This document shows positions 1 through 9,267 of a stretch of 64,000 nt of DNA, one piece after another. How positions within the stretch are numbered: the first letter of the stretch is position 1; every line of letters begins with the position of its first letter. The notes beneath the pieces were generated by a model. The model searched no databases, had not been told where the DNA came from, and worked only from the letters and a program-made list of their open reading frames with translations. Source of the DNA: Rhodobacteraceae bacterium (ex Bugula neritina AB1) (lineage in GTDB: Bacteria; Pseudomonadota; Alphaproteobacteria; Rhodobacterales; Rhodobacteraceae); the NCBI GenBank assembly GCA_001730095.1, contig MDLF01000047.1:49311-113310 (forward strand). The letters run 5' to 3'. A program made the position numbers and the translations under genes.

Positions 1-2138
1 CGGCCAGTGGACCGCAGGTAATCGCCTGTGCGGATCTGGAAAATCCTGCTGCGCCGCGCGGTGTGCGTTCTGCGGGTATTCACAATCTCCTGTCGGTTCC
101 GGCGCGATCAGCCCCGGTCAGGACCGAAACTTGGGATAATGGTGTCGTAAGGCTGTATGGTGGCAGGCTGCTGTCCCTGAATGATTTTGACGGGAATGCC
201 CAAGCCGCCGCACCTTCTGCCAGCCAGAATATAGTCTACATCTCAGCGAAAGATTTTTCCGGGATGGGTGTGAAAAATCTGAAGGCAGCGTCAGATTGGT
301 TTGCCAACGCGCTGTCGCAACAGGAACTGGATGGAGATGCGTCGCTATTGCCGATGACGGACATTCAACTGCGCGACGCCTACGGCTTCAAACGGACAGT
401 TTGCCTGCATGTTCTGAAGCCGCTGCAGAATGATCGGGATCAACTTTCCGGGTATTCAGCATTTACAGAGTTTCTCCAGACCGCCGGAATCCCCCATTCC
501 ACCGGAAACCAGTTTGCGGGAGGAACCGACAACGGCTTATGGGTGCCAACCGACTTTCACCAAAAGCACGCTGGAGCCGGTGCCGCAGAACACAGCATGC
601 TGCCTGTGGAAATTGAAAACCAGAGTGGGGTGAAAATCCGGACGGTCAGGCCGTTGAAGCCTGGAATTGGCGTTGCCTTTTTCGCAGAAACAGGCGCCGT
701 TCAAGGGTTGGAGGGCGCGGGTTTCCTGCACTTCCCGCAACGGGTTGTCAGCGATGGCGCTGCGGCGGAACAATTTGTGTCAGCCACGGCGGGAACCGGG
801 GATGTGGTGGTTTTTATACAGCCAGAGTCGATTGCCTTTCCGCCTGAGCGGCGGGCATTGCAAAACCTTTTAAAGGACATGCTCAGGTCTGAGGGGACGA
901 AGTTTCTCCGTCTTGAAAAATTCGTACGAACCGTTGCCCCGGCAGGGCCGCTGCCGGCCCGCTGGAGGAAGACAGCTGCCGCCGCGCCGGAGTTGAAAAA
1001 ACCACGACAAAACCTTTCGGACGCCTGGCGGCGAGAGCTTTTGGAAGATGCCCGTGTTGCTTGGCAGTATTTCGAAAAATTCACTGATCCCAGGACCGGA
1101 TTGTGCCCGGCGACAGTGGACTTTGCGCCGGGGGGGCGGAAACACGAGGCTGTCACGATGTGGGATGTTGGCAGTCACATCAACGGCTTAGTGGCTGCTG
1201 TGCAGATTGGCCTGATAAGCCAGCCGGACTTTGAAACTGCTATCCAGAAGATCCTACCCAATATCACGGGCAGGACCTTCAAGGGGCGTCATTTGCCGCA
1301 GGGATGGATTCGGACGGATCGCCGCAAATGGGGCAACAGGGACTTTGACGGCTCCGACGCAGGTCGCCTGCTTGCTGCCTTGGACAACCTGCGTCGGCAC
1401 AGCAATTTCGGGGAACAACTGGCTAAGTTGGTCTCTTCCTGGGACCTTCGGAAGGTCATCCTTGAGGGCGAAATTCACTCGGTCACAAATGGAGAACTTG
1501 AAACTTCATATGTGTCACATAGTGCCCATTATTCGGCATTGGCCTTTCGGCGGTGGGGGATCGCTGCAAGATCCCCATATGAAGTCTTTACAAGCCGGTC
1601 GGCAGCCGATGGGCAAATGGCTCTGCTGGAAGCCGCAGCCAAAATCGGACCATTTGGCGCAGAACCCCTGTTGCTTGAAGCAATGGAAATGGGGATGTCA
1701 AAGGAAAGCGCCTATCTGGCGGATGTCCTGTTTGCCGCTCAGCTAGAGGACTTTCGCGAGACTGGCCGGCTCATCTGCGTTTCGGAAGGGCCAATCGACA
1801 AGTCGCCCTGGTTCCTCTATCAGGGGCTGCAACTGGATGCAAAGAAACGGACCTGGGCCTTTGACACGGTTGGGCAGGAGCCTGAATACAGAACGCCGGA
1901 GTTTCGCGAGGAAAATCTGGTTCTCAGCAGTAAGGCAGCATTTCTCTGGTCAGCTTATCAGCCACATGAATACTCTGAGAAACTATTCCGGTTCACAAGA
2001 AGTGCTGCCAGAACGAAAAACGGGTTTGCGTCGAGCATCTATCTGAAGACCGGGCGGACGACCGAAGCCTACACAGACTTGAATACAAACGGTGTTATTC
2101 TTCAGGCTATTGCCCATCGTCTTGCCGGCTCCAACTGA
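1..2138 (+). CDS. DUF3131-type protein, 5' end outside the window
   Basis: The reading frame is open from base 3 to the stop at 2136-2138, and the residues before the GTG at 63 look coding, so the true start is probably upstream of the window. The C-terminal half (after about residue 330) matches the DUF3131 pattern: a long helical region with MWDVGSHINGL, PQGWIRTDRRKWGNRDFDGSD and a distal YLKTGRTTEAYTDLNTNG. In known families DUF3131 is a glycoside-hydrolase-like helical toroid found in secreted or membrane-attached proteins. The N-terminal 300 residues were not recognised. No transmembrane segment or signal peptide is visible in the part present. Function is unknown; a role in envelope polysaccharide is only a guess. 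Confidence 0.7.
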   Translation, partial: ASGPQVIACADLENPAAPRGVRSAGIHNLLSVPARSAPVRTETWDNGVVRLYGGRLLSLNDFDGNAQAAAPSASQNIVYISAKDFSGMGVKNLKAASDWFANALSQQELDGDASLLPMTDIQLRDAYGFKRTVCLHVLKPLQNDRDQLSGYSAFTEFLQTAGIPHSTGNQFAGGTDNGLWVPTDFHQKHAGAGAAEHSMLPVEIENQSGVKIRTVRPLKPGIGVAFFAETGAVQGLEGAGFLHFPQRVVSDGAAAEQFVSATAGTGDVVVFIQPESIAFPPERRALQNLLKDMLRSEGTKFLRLEKFVRTVAPAGPLPARWRKTAAAAPELKKPRQNLSDAWRRELLEDARVAWQYFEKFTDPRTGLCPATVDFAPGGRKHEAVTMWDVGSHINGLVAAVQIGLISQPDFETAIQKILPNITGRTFKGRHLPQGWIRTDRRKWGNRDFDGSDAGRLLAALDNLRRHSNFGEQLAKLVSSWDLRKVILEGEIHSVTNGELETSYVSHSAHYSALAFRRWGIAARSPYEVFTSRSAADGQMALLEAAAKIGPFGAEPLLLEAMEMGMSKESAYLADVLFAAQLEDFRETGRLICVSEGPIDKSPWFLYQGLQLDAKKRTWAFDTVGQEPEYRTPEFREENLVLSSKAAFLWSAYQPHEYSEKLFRFTRSAARTKNGFASSIYLKTGRTTEAYTDLNTNGVILQAIAHRLAGSN

Positions 2139-2180
2139 CAGGCTTAGGCCGACAAGACATGGATTAACTACAGCTTCGCA

Positions 2181-2804
2181 TTAAAGGGTGGCACACCCGC
2201 TGGCTGCAATTTCCCCTGGCGAAACCAGATAGCCAGGGCCGGGGTTTAGAATGACCTGCTGAATTCCTGTGATACGGTTCATGCAGCGATCGACCCAATT
2301 TTCGTCGAGACCTTGGCCGCCAACGTAGATATCCAGCCAATCGTGCCCCTGGTAGCCACTGTGGCAGGGGCCCGTTTGAGGTTTTGGCCCGTCGCCGCAA
2401 AGATCCTCAACGATTGCGTATTTCTGCAGATTTTTGACGTAGAATTTCGTGCCTGCAGGGTAGTCCATGTAGCTGCGACCGTTTCGTTTTTCATGCCCAA
2501 CTGCAAGAGTGATTGGGTCCTCGTAGGTTCCTGTTCCGCCAGCCTGCTGGTGGATCACAGGCCGGGCAATCTGCGCCGATCCGCGGGGCGTGTTGTCCCA
2601 GTAGCTGTAACCAGTCAGGAAGACGTTCATGGTTTGTTCTCCGCTATATGCAGAGCTAATTTCACTAGGCATTCCTTCGTCAACTAGGAGGCGGGTGCTT
2701 TGCGCTCCGTTGAGACTGCCATTGGAATTTCCACTCACACTACAAGCAGCTGTTGAAAGTATTGCACCTGTTAAGAGTATAATTCTGGAAACTTTGTAGG
2801 TCAT
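2181..2804 (-). CDS. small secreted lipoprotein, double-psi-beta-barrel-like
   Basis: The 207-residue protein starts with a lipoprotein signal: basic MTYKVSR, a hydrophobic stretch and lipobox LSTAAC, with the modified Cys at residue 21. The mature part carries TGYSYWDNTPRGS, PAGTKFYVKNLQKYAIVEDLCGDG and HDWLDIYVGG. This layout is reminiscent of double-psi beta-barrel (expansin/barwin-like) proteins, in which an early Y/W motif and a late H-D-L-D/Y motif frame the barrel. Three or more Cys in the mature part could form disulfides. It faces the upstream gene tail to tail with a 42-bp gap. It is likely anchored in the outer membrane or periplasm; the substrate is unknown and the fold assignment is tentative. 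Confidence 0.6.
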   Translation of the reverse strand: MTYKVSRIILLTGAILSTAACSVSGNSNGSLNGAQSTRLLVDEGMPSEISSAYSGEQTMNVFLTGYSYWDNTPRGSAQIARPVIHQQAGGTGTYEDPITLAVGHEKRNGRSYMDYPAGTKFYVKNLQKYAIVEDLCGDGPKPQTGPCHSGYQGHDWLDIYVGGQGLDENWVDRCMNRITGIQQVILNPGPGYLVSPGEIAASGCATL

Positions 2805-2909
2805 ACTGCCATCCTGTTTAACTGAGAACTCAGGAAGCCACAGCGCACTTGGACATTGCAGCCACCAACGTCGGCAATATGCATGATGGATGGTAATAAC
2901 GTATTAAAA

Positions 2910-3251
2910 TTATAAGGAGAATTTTAAATCTTCCAATCCTTGGAAGTGAATAACCGCTAACGATTCAAACATCTCGAACGGCGGCATCTGAACATAGTCG
3001 GGATCAACCGCATAGAATGCCTGATTGCCACCATGGCGAATATCGGGCTTCGGCTCAGACTCCTCGTAGTAGGTCTCTGGCAGCCCCTCGATCTGATCGA
3101 CGTTGAAAACCGTGTAGCCCTTGATGAAAGGAATCTCAACTTCGCGGTCTTGACCCGCATCATCGGTCTCAGTCTTGAAAACCTTCGCATGCCTCCAGTG
3201 TTCAATTCTACGGCGTTCTTCTATGCTCGGTTGCGAATATTCGGCGCCCAT
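2910..3251 (-). pseudogene. remnant of an ArdC-type antirestriction / zincin protein
   Basis: The 113-residue frame keeps two ArdC landmarks, EIPFIKGYTVFNVDQIEGLP and DIRHGGNQAFYAVDPDYVQ followed by MPPFEMFES. In complete ArdC-like proteins (about 300 residues) these lie inside a longer protein: an N-terminal ssDNA-binding domain comes before and an HExxH zinc-peptidase motif after. Here the N-terminal domain is replaced by unrelated sequence, the spacer between the two motifs is shortened, and the frame ends before any HExxH. I read this as a decayed gene and a trace of plasmid or conjugative DNA. The flanking DNA (2805-2909 and 3252-3430) is AT-rich and holds no other gene. Confidence 0.65.
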
Positions 3252-3395
3252 GCCAGCCTCTTCTCATTAGATAACCCTTTGGTTTCTAATAGAAGTCGTA
3301 GTTGGGTGTGGCGCGCACCCGGCTACAACATGTTGCAACCAAACGGATTCATAAGCGAAATTTTGTAAAATCCTTCCGAAAGAATAACGTCTGCT

Positions 3396-3421
3396 GCAGG
3401 CTGAAGGTAAACCAAGCCTGC
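3396..3421 (-). terminator. possible terminator of the chemotaxis receptor gene
   Basis: A perfect 7-bp inverted repeat (GCAGGCT at 3396-3402, AGCCTGC at 3415-3421) lies 10 bp beyond the receptor stop codon. The downstream run on the minus strand is only moderately T-rich, so the call is weak. Confidence 0.35.
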
Positions 3422-3430
3422 TAGACGTTT

Positions 3431-5674
3431 TTATGCGCTCAGGCGTTTCTGGTCTGTGGCAAAGTCCGAACCACCACTGTCGCCGCCTAAATCGAAACGG
3501 CCCACGATATCTGCCAGGCTTTGCGATTCATGCTGCAGCAGCTGGCTGGCGGCGGCGGCTTCTTCGGACATGGCGGCGTTCTGCTGTGTCATACTGTCCA
3601 GCTGATGCATGGCGCCGTCGATTTTCTCCAGCCCATCCGACTGCGCGCGCACGCCGTCGGCGATTTCGGTGACCAGCCCGGACACGGCCGAAACCTGATC
3701 AATGATGCGGGTCAGCGCGTCGCCTGCGCGGCCCACCATGGCGACGCCGTTTGCCACATGCTCCTCGCTGGCGGAGGTCAGGCCTTTGATCTGGCCGGCG
3801 GCATTGGAGGCACGCTGCGCCAGCGCCCGCACCTCAGAGGCGACCACTGCAAAACCGGCACCTGCCGGGCCAGCGCGGGCGGCTTCAACGCCTGCGTTCA
3901 GCGCCAGCAGGTTGGTCTGAAAAGCAATGTCGTCAATCATGTTGATGATCTTGGAAATCTCCGATGAGGCTTCCTGGATCTGGTCCATGGCCGCCACGGC
4001 GGAGGTTACGACATCGGTGCTTTGCTCAGCTTCGCTGCGGGCGCCCTGCATGGTTTCATCCATCTGGCCTGCCCGCCCGGCAGTTTCGCGGATGCCACCG
4101 GTCAGTTCGCGGATGGACCCGGCGGTTTCTTCCAGTGTCGCGGCCTGGCTTTCGGTGCGATGCGCCATTTCGGTTGCCGCGCCGCGCTGTTCTTCTGAGA
4201 AACGGTCCACATTTCCCGCCGCGCCAACCACCTCGGCCATGGAGCCGCGCAAACGTTCCAGGCTGCGGTTGAAGTTTTCCCGCAGGGCTTCGTAATGGCC
4301 GCCAAAGGGCGCCCGGATGTCGCAGGCCAGGTTGCCGCGCTGCAGTTCGGACAGGGCTGCGCTCATGCTCTCGACCACGGCGGCGGCGTGGCGGGCGGCC
4401 TCGACTTCGCGGGCGGCGGCCTCATCCGCCTCTTTCAGCTTGCCGCGGAAGGTGTCGAGGCTACGGGCCAGATCGCCCAGTTCATCGCCGCGGGCCAGGC
4501 CTCGGATTTCCGCATTGTAGTTGGCATCGGACAGCGCATTGGTAGCCTCGCGCAGGGCGTGGATCGGGCGGGTGACACTGCGCGCCGCCAGCCAGGACAC
4601 GCCAATGGCTGCCAGCAGCGCAGCGCCGATCATTGCAGCAGCAATCAGGCGGATACGCTCCACCACCGCAAAGGCGGTGTGTTCACCGGTTTCCAGTACC
4701 AGCGACCAATCAAAACCGGGCAGATCCAGTGGCATGACCAGGGCAATGGCGCGCTCGCCGAGCGAGGAGTCGACGCCTTTGAACTGGGTGGCGTGCCGGG
4801 ATTTTGCTGCCTGGATCTGCGGTGTGCCGGGCAGCGTCTGAAGCGCGGGGAATAGGCCCGCGGCTGAAGATGGGCTGCGCGCCACACCATCAGTGCTGAC
4901 CACATAGATGTTCTGGTGGGTGCCGCCAGCCAGATTGCTGGTCAAAGCGCTGACCACTCCGGAAGTGCCGATCTGGATGGCGATCACGCCCGCGATACCG
5001 CCGCGTTTGGTGAACACCGGTGCGGCCATAAAGGCAGCGGCGTCAGGACTGTGGCTGTAGGTGGAAAAATCCGCTGCTGCCACAGTGCCGGCTTCTGCTG
5101 CCAGTGCGGCCTGAAACACTCGGGCCAGGCCGCTGTCCGGTGTCTCATCCACATTGGTCAGGAAATCCCCCTTCTTCTTCACGGAATAGACCACCTGCCC
5201 TGCGGGCGTGATCAGATAAAGATCCTTGTATCCGTTCAGGCGCAGGCTTTGCAGGAAAGTGGGGTGATAGGTGACATGCGACTGATTGTAGTAAGACCCG
5301 TCGCCGGCATCTGTCAGTTCCTCCCGCTGGTCCGCCGGATTTGGGTTTTCGGTGGCATAGGTCTGTTTCAGATAGGCGATGGGGTCGTCTTCCTCGACCA
5401 TGCCGATTACCCGCTCAAAGTTGCTGATGGCCCGGAACACCGCGGGCTGGCCTGCCAGGCTGGAGACATCGGACCGCGCCGCCTTGATCAGGAACCCAAG
5501 CGCCTGAGCACCTGATTTGGCTTCGATCCTCTGGGTGGCAAAGGCGTTTTCTCGGATGCTGCGTTCTGCCATGGAATACACCAGCAGCGATACGGTGACG
5601 AGGAAGACACCAGTCAATGCCACCATGATCAGCGGCAGTTTCAGTTTCAGTGGCAGTTTGGTTAGTCGGGGCAA
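3431..5674 (-). CDS. methyl-accepting chemotaxis protein
   Basis: The 747-residue transducer has membrane segment 1 at about 13-33 ([20 protein letters not shown]) and a large periplasmic sensor of about 300 residues of Cache type (with [19 protein letters not shown] and a second PAS-like half). Membrane segment 2 follows at about 345-365, then a HAMP domain ([12 protein letters not shown]), a second HAMP-like stretch and a cytoplasmic signalling domain. The CheA/CheW hairpin tip is clear: [20 protein letters not shown] followed by [15 protein letters not shown]. It should report an extracellular small molecule to the CheA pathway; the ligand is unknown. The gene stands alone on the minus strand, and the long region at 5675-6044 carries its promoter. 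Confidence 0.95.
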   Translation of the reverse strand: MPRLTKLPLKLKLPLIMVALTGVFLVTVSLLVYSMAERSIRENAFATQRIEAKSGAQALGFLIKAARSDVSSLAGQPAVFRAISNFERVIGMVEEDDPIAYLKQTYATENPNPADQREELTDAGDGSYYNQSHVTYHPTFLQSLRLNGYKDLYLITPAGQVVYSVKKKGDFLTNVDETPDSGLARVFQAALAAEAGTVAAADFSTYSHSPDAAAFMAAPVFTKRGGIAGVIAIQIGTSGVVSALTSNLAGGTHQNIYVVSTDGVARSPSSAAGLFPALQTLPGTPQIQAAKSRHATQFKGVDSSLGERAIALVMPLDLPGFDWSLVLETGEHTAFAVVERIRLIAAAMIGAALLAAIGVSWLAARSVTRPIHALREATNALSDANYNAEIRGLARGDELGDLARSLDTFRGKLKEADEAAAREVEAARHAAAVVESMSAALSELQRGNLACDIRAPFGGHYEALRENFNRSLERLRGSMAEVVGAAGNVDRFSEEQRGAATEMAHRTESQAATLEETAGSIRELTGGIRETAGRAGQMDETMQGARSEAEQSTDVVTSAVAAMDQIQEASSEISKIINMIDDIAFQTNLLALNAGVEAARAGPAGAGFAVVASEVRALAQRASNAAGQIKGLTSASEEHVANGVAMVGRAGDALTRIIDQVSAVSGLVTEIADGVRAQSDGLEKIDGAMHQLDSMTQQNAAMSEEAAAASQLLQHESQSLADIVGRFDLGGDSGGSDFATDQKRLSA

Positions 5675-5912
5675 TGGTCAGCGTCTCCTGCGGTCTGCGA
5701 CACCCGGGCAGACCGGGTTCGGGAGGAGACATAAGCCGCAAAATCTTGATAAAGTGTGTATCGTAAGGGTATCACAAATGAAGTTTTCCGGAATTCCCAG
5801 GGGAGAGATGTCGCAAAATCGACATTTGCTGTCTGAGGTTTGAGGGAATGTATTTTCTCGCTGATTTTTAGGGATAAATGGGCTGCCCGGAACGCAGAGT
5901 CAGTGGAAAACG

Positions 5913-5927
5913 TGACGCAAAACGTCA
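5913..5927. promoter_or_regulatory. inverted repeat TGACG-CAAAA-CGTCA, possible operator
   Basis: Perfect 5-bp arms around a CAAAA spacer, extending to 8-bp arms with one mismatch (ACGTGACG / CGTCATGT). It lies between the divergent receptor and Lrp-type genes, 118 bp from the Lrp start. Autoregulation by the Lrp protein is a plausible guess. Confidence 0.35.
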
Positions 5928-6027
5928 TGTGGGCGGTTAAATGTATTCGGTGTTTTCGCATGAGAGGGCCAGAACACCCGCCATGGGTAGGAAACGGCCA
6001 GATTTTAAGTTGTCATTCCCGCTGAAC

Positions 6028-6042
6028 CGGATCAAAAATCCG
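6028..6042. promoter_or_regulatory. inverted repeat CGGAT-CAAAA-ATCCG next to the Lrp start
   Basis: Perfect 5-bp arms around the same CAAAA spacer as the upstream site, ending 2 bp before the ATG at 6045. It covers the place where a ribosome binding site would sit, so protein binding here could block translation or transcription. No strong Shine-Dalgarno is visible for this gene. Confidence 0.35.
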
Positions 6043-6044
6043 TT

Positions 6045-6494
6045 ATGGATAATAAAGACCACGAAATTCTGCGGCTGATCCAGTCAAACGCTCAGCTAAC
6101 CGCCGAAGCGATCAGCCAGGAGGTTGGCCTGTCGGCGCCGGCAGTGCAGAAACGGCTGAAGAAGCTGCGCGATACAGGGGTGGTTGAAAGAGATATCGCG
6201 GTCCTGTCGCCGTCCCGGCTGGGCCGTGAAATGACGGTGATCGTGCAGGTGGTGCTGGAACGGGAAAGCCGGATACATCTGGATTCTTTCAAGCGCAAGA
6301 TGCACCAGGCGCCGCAGGTGCAGCAGTGCTATTACACCACGGGTGAGGCGGATTTCATCCTGATCATCATCGTCAAGGACATCAAGGAATACGAGGCTTT
6401 CACTCAGGAGTATTTCTTTGATGAATCCAATGTCAGCCGGTTTACATCGTCTGTTGTGATGGACCGGGTGAAAGTGTCGTTGGACATACTGTAG
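6045..6494 (+). CDS. Lrp/AsnC-family transcriptional regulator
   Basis: The 149-residue protein has the two-part Lrp layout. An N-terminal winged helix-turn-helix (DHEILRLIQSNAQLTAEAIS, then VGLSAPAVQKRLKKL with the recognition helix) is followed by an AsnC/RAM effector domain (MTVIVQVVLERE, CYYTTGEADFILIIIVKDI). Length and order are typical. Such proteins form octamers that bind amino acids and often control their own gene and neighbouring transport genes. It converges on a LysR gene and lies near a TRAP operon; the target is not evident beyond the inverted repeats in its own upstream region. Confidence 0.92.
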   Translation: MDNKDHEILRLIQSNAQLTAEAISQEVGLSAPAVQKRLKKLRDTGVVERDIAVLSPSRLGREMTVIVQVVLERESRIHLDSFKRKMHQAPQVQQCYYTTGEADFILIIIVKDIKEYEAFTQEYFFDESNVSRFTSSVVMDRVKVSLDIL

Positions 6495-6526
6495 CTGCAG
6501 CCGTGAACCAGCTGCACCCGGCGGAT

Positions 6527-6545
6527 GCTACAGTGTCACTGTAGC
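6527..6545. terminator. hairpin between the convergent Lrp and LysR genes
   Basis: Perfect 9-bp arms GCTACAGTG / CACTGTAGC overlap the last codons and stop of the LysR gene and lie 32 bp beyond the Lrp stop. There is no T-run, so it may only be a weak bidirectional terminator. Confidence 0.35.
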
Positions 6546-7463
6546 GCCGGAGTGTGCTGCGACCAGAGTTTTCAGAAACAGCTTTGTTATTCGGGTTGCT
6601 GCAGGGCGTTTGCGGGTGACCGCCGCAAACTGGCTGCGATAGCAGGCTTCTCTTGGCAGCACCTTGCGCATCAGCCCGCTGCCAACAAAACCAGCAGCCA
6701 GATGGTCGGGAAGAAAGCCCAGATAGCTGCCGGACATGATGAGAATCGCAAGAGCTTGTTCGTTTTGAACCTTGGCCGCGCGGCGGAAGCCGAGTGTCTG
6801 GCCGACATGCAGATTCGGAGAGCTGACCCGGATGCCGGCGTAATTCATCGCCTGAACATCTGCCAGGGTGAGCCCACTATGGTCGAGGTCAAAGAAAGGG
6901 TGGCCCTTGCCGCAGTAGAGAAACATGTTTTCCCCGTATAGCGGCATGTACTCCAGGCTGGGCGACGGGCGGTGCAGGGCCAGAATGCCGATGTCAAGTT
7001 CACCGCCGATCACCATGGATTCGATCACGTTCGGTGGTTCCAGCGACAGATCGATTTCGACAGAGGGCGCCGCCTTGTTGAAGGTCCGGATGGCGCCGGC
7101 CAGAAAGGCTTCGGGATTGGAGGCGCATTGATCGAACAGAGCGATTCTAATGGTGCCTGCCAGCTGCTGCTTGATTTCATTCACTTCGGCGCGGAAATCA
7201 GAAACCGAGTTCAACAGATCCTCAGCAGACTTCAGCACCTTCACACCGTCATCCGTGAGAGAGAACCCGGCTGGCCCCCGGTTGCACAGCTTGAGGTCCA
7301 GACGCAGTTCCAGATCGGCGATATATTTGGAAATTGTTGATTTGCCTATATTTAATTCTGTTTCTGCCGCTGCTAGACCACCGCTCTCTGCGACGGCCTT
7401 GAAGACTCGGAGCAATTTCAGGTCGGCGTCGGCGATATGTTTGACACGGGATGCACGGTTCAT
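6528..7463 (-). CDS. LysR-family transcriptional regulator
   Basis: The 311-residue protein has an N-terminal winged HTH (DLKLLRVFKAVAESGGLAAA, with the helix ETELNIGKSTISKYIADLE) and a periplasmic-binding-protein-like effector domain from about residue 95. The gene is divergent from the TRAP operon beginning at 7629, with 165 bp between. In such arrangements the LysR protein usually controls the transporter and senses its substrate or a metabolite. An inverted repeat 19 bp upstream of its own start is a candidate binding site. The sequence does not identify the inducer. Confidence 0.92.
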   Translation of the reverse strand: MNRASRVKHIADADLKLLRVFKAVAESGGLAAAETELNIGKSTISKYIADLELRLDLKLCNRGPAGFSLTDDGVKVLKSAEDLLNSVSDFRAEVNEIKQQLAGTIRIALFDQCASNPEAFLAGAIRTFNKAAPSVEIDLSLEPPNVIESMVIGGELDIGILALHRPSPSLEYMPLYGENMFLYCGKGHPFFDLDHSGLTLADVQAMNYAGIRVSSPNLHVGQTLGFRRAAKVQNEQALAILIMSGSYLGFLPDHLAAGFVGSGLMRKVLPREACYRSQFAAVTRKRPAATRITKLFLKTLVAAHSGATVTL

Positions 7464-7481
7464 TTGAAGGTTCGATATATG

Positions 7482-7497
7482 TGAAACTTTGCTTTCA
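7482..7497. promoter_or_regulatory. candidate LysR box between lysR and the TRAP operon
   Basis: TGAAA and TTTCA form perfect arms around six bases, within a TATGTGAAA...CTTTCATAA context. Position and spacing suit a LysR T-N11-A type site that could repress lysR and activate the divergent TRAP genes. There is no support beyond sequence symmetry and location. Confidence 0.35.
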
Positions 7498-7628
7498 TAA
7501 GTTTACATTCTAGAAACATTAAGTGCAATGTAGCGTCCCGCCAGCCAAGGAATGATCTGACCGGGAGAGTGGTCAGAGAATGTTCCGGCGCAAGTTTTGG
7601 CTCAAGATTGACAATACGGGAGGAAGTT

Positions 7629-8642
7629 ATGTCATTTCTCAAGAAAGTCTGCACACTGACTGCGGCCGTTTCCGCTGCTGCGATGCTGACAACTGGTGCT
7701 GTATCTGCAAAGAATTTCAAGATTGCCGTGGGCGACGGCGCCGGCAGTTCACAGGAAGGCACCGGCAAATTCTTCATTGAAGCGCTGGAAGAAAAGTCCG
7801 GCGGCAAGCACACAGCAACCATGTTCCTGAATGGTCAGCTGGGGTCCGAGCAGGACACCGTCAACGAAGCGGCAATCGGCACCTTGGATATGTCGCTGCT
7901 GGCGATCAACAATGTGACCCCGTTCTCGCCGACCGTTGGCGTGTTCACCCTGCCCTACGTTATCCTGTCTCTGGAAGACGCAGAAAAGCTGACCCAGGGC
8001 CCGATCGGCCAGGAGCTGACGGAAAACACTATCCGTGACGCCGGCGTGCGCATTCTGGCCTGGACCTACACCGGTTTCCGCCGCCTGACCAACTCCAAAA
8101 AGCCGGTCACCACGGTTGCCGACCTGCAGGATCTGGTCATCCGCGTTCCCAAGAACGAAATCATGATCGAGACCTACAAGTCCTGGGGCATCAACCCGAC
8201 TCCGATGGCCTGGTCCGAGACCTTCACCGGTCTGCAGACCAAAGTTGTCGATGGTCAGGACAACCCCTACACCACCATCAACGCGATGAAGTTCTATGAA
8301 GTGCAGGAATATGTGACCAACCTGCGTTACATCTTCTCGATCGAACCGCTGATCGTCTCTGAAGCAGTGTTCCAGGACCTGTCCGAAGAAGACCAGCAGA
8401 TCCTGATCGAAGCGGGCCAGGAAGCGACCGTGAAATCGGCGCAGTACCTGCGCGACATCGAAGCCGAGATCAAGGAAGGTCTGCTCGCCAAGGGTATGAA
8501 GATCGACGATCCGGCAAATGATGAGGCCGAGTTCATCAAGCTGGCAACCGAAGCCGTCTGGCCGCAGTTCTATGACTCCATCGGTGGTGTCGAAAAGCTG
8601 AACACCGTGCTGACCACCATTGGTCGTGACCCGGTCCAGTAA
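7629..8642 (+). CDS. dctP: TRAP transporter solute-binding protein, DctP family
   Basis: The 337-residue periplasmic protein starts at ATG 7629, chosen because GGGAGGAAG precedes it and a Sec signal peptide (MSFLKKVCTLTAAVSAAAML...AVSA) begins there; the longer in-frame start at 7569 would lack both. DctP features include the early GDGAGSSQEGTGKFFIEALEE region, the Arg of FRRLTNSKKPVTT and the following LVIRVPKNEIMIETYK. That Arg usually clamps a carboxylate, so the ligand is probably a carboxylic or amino acid. It is the first gene of a P-Q-M-stress-protein operon and is separated from dctQ by a strong hairpin. The exact substrate cannot be read. Confidence 0.93.
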   Translation: MSFLKKVCTLTAAVSAAAMLTTGAVSAKNFKIAVGDGAGSSQEGTGKFFIEALEEKSGGKHTATMFLNGQLGSEQDTVNEAAIGTLDMSLLAINNVTPFSPTVGVFTLPYVILSLEDAEKLTQGPIGQELTENTIRDAGVRILAWTYTGFRRLTNSKKPVTTVADLQDLVIRVPKNEIMIETYKSWGINPTPMAWSETFTGLQTKVVDGQDNPYTTINAMKFYEVQEYVTNLRYIFSIEPLIVSEAVFQDLSEEDQQILIEAGQEATVKSAQYLRDIEAEIKEGLLAKGMKIDDPANDEAEFIKLATEAVWPQFYDSIGGVEKLNTVLTTIGRDPVQ

Positions 8643-8668
8643 GCCTCTGGTAAATATATAAAAATAAC

Positions 8669-8693
8669 AAAGCAGCGCCACGTGCGCTGCTTT
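8669..8693 (+). terminator. dctP-dctQ intergenic hairpin (attenuator or mRNA stabiliser)
   Basis: A perfect 10-bp stem, AAAGCAGCGC / GCGCTGCTTT, with loop CACGT lies 26 bp after the dctP stop and about 20 bp before dctQ. Hairpins here in P-QM operons are commonly thought to keep binding-protein mRNA in excess by partial termination or by protecting its 3' end. Confidence 0.7.
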
Positions 8694-8713
8694 GCACAGG
8701 GGAGGAGTACATT

Positions 8714-9250
8714 ATGTTCTGGAAATTCCTGGACAATATAGAAAGCTATATCTGCCGCCTATTGCTGTCCGGCTTTGTCATTCTGCTGTTTGTGCAGATC
8801 GTCTCGCGCGAGGCATTTGGCCATTCGTTTTCCTGGATCGAAGAACTGTCGGTCTACATGTTCGTCTGGTTTGTCTATTTTGGGGCCAGTTACGCGGCAC
8901 TGAAGGGTGCGCATAACCGCGTCACCTTCCAGTTCAAATTTCTGCCTGCCGGCTGGATCAAATACATCGAAGCCTTTGCCGACCTCTTCTGGCTGTTCTT
9001 CAACTGCTATTTCCTGTGGCTGGCGACTGATTTCGTCTTCAACAAGATGAACAAGTTCTGGAAGTCACAGACCTTGGGCATCGAGATGAAATATATCTAT
9101 ATCGTGCTGCCCATCGCCTTTGCGCTGATGACGATCCGCATTCTGCAGGTGAATTACCGCAAGCTGATCCGCGGCGAAGATATCCACGATCCCGACCAGA
9201 TCGACCTTGATGAAATCAAGGCCGCTGCTGACGCCGAAAAGAACTCATAG
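8714..9250 (+). CDS. dctQ: TRAP transporter small permease, DctQ family
   Basis: The 178-residue protein has four hydrophobic segments, typical of DctQ. The signature FSWIEELSVYMFVWFVYFGA is present, followed by the A-x-x-x-x-x-H stretch AALKGAHNRV. The ATG at 8714 follows GGGGAGGAG. It should pair with DctM in the inner membrane as the small subunit of a sodium-driven importer fed by the upstream DctP. The acidic C-terminal tail is variable in the family. Confidence 0.92.
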   Translation: MFWKFLDNIESYICRLLLSGFVILLFVQIVSREAFGHSFSWIEELSVYMFVWFVYFGASYAALKGAHNRVTFQFKFLPAGWIKYIEAFADLFWLFFNCYFLWLATDFVFNKMNKFWKSQTLGIEMKYIYIVLPIAFALMTIRILQVNYRKLIRGEDIHDPDQIDLDEIKAAADAEKNS

Positions 9251-9267
9251 AAGGGAGGGATAGCATA

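Larger units (their letters stand above)
5675..6044. other. 370-bp divergent intergenic region
   Basis: No gene was recognised here. It should contain the promoters for the chemotaxis receptor (minus) and the Lrp regulator (plus). It is more AT-rich than its surroundings and carries two short inverted repeats with an identical CAAAA spacer, listed separately. Confidence 0.6.
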
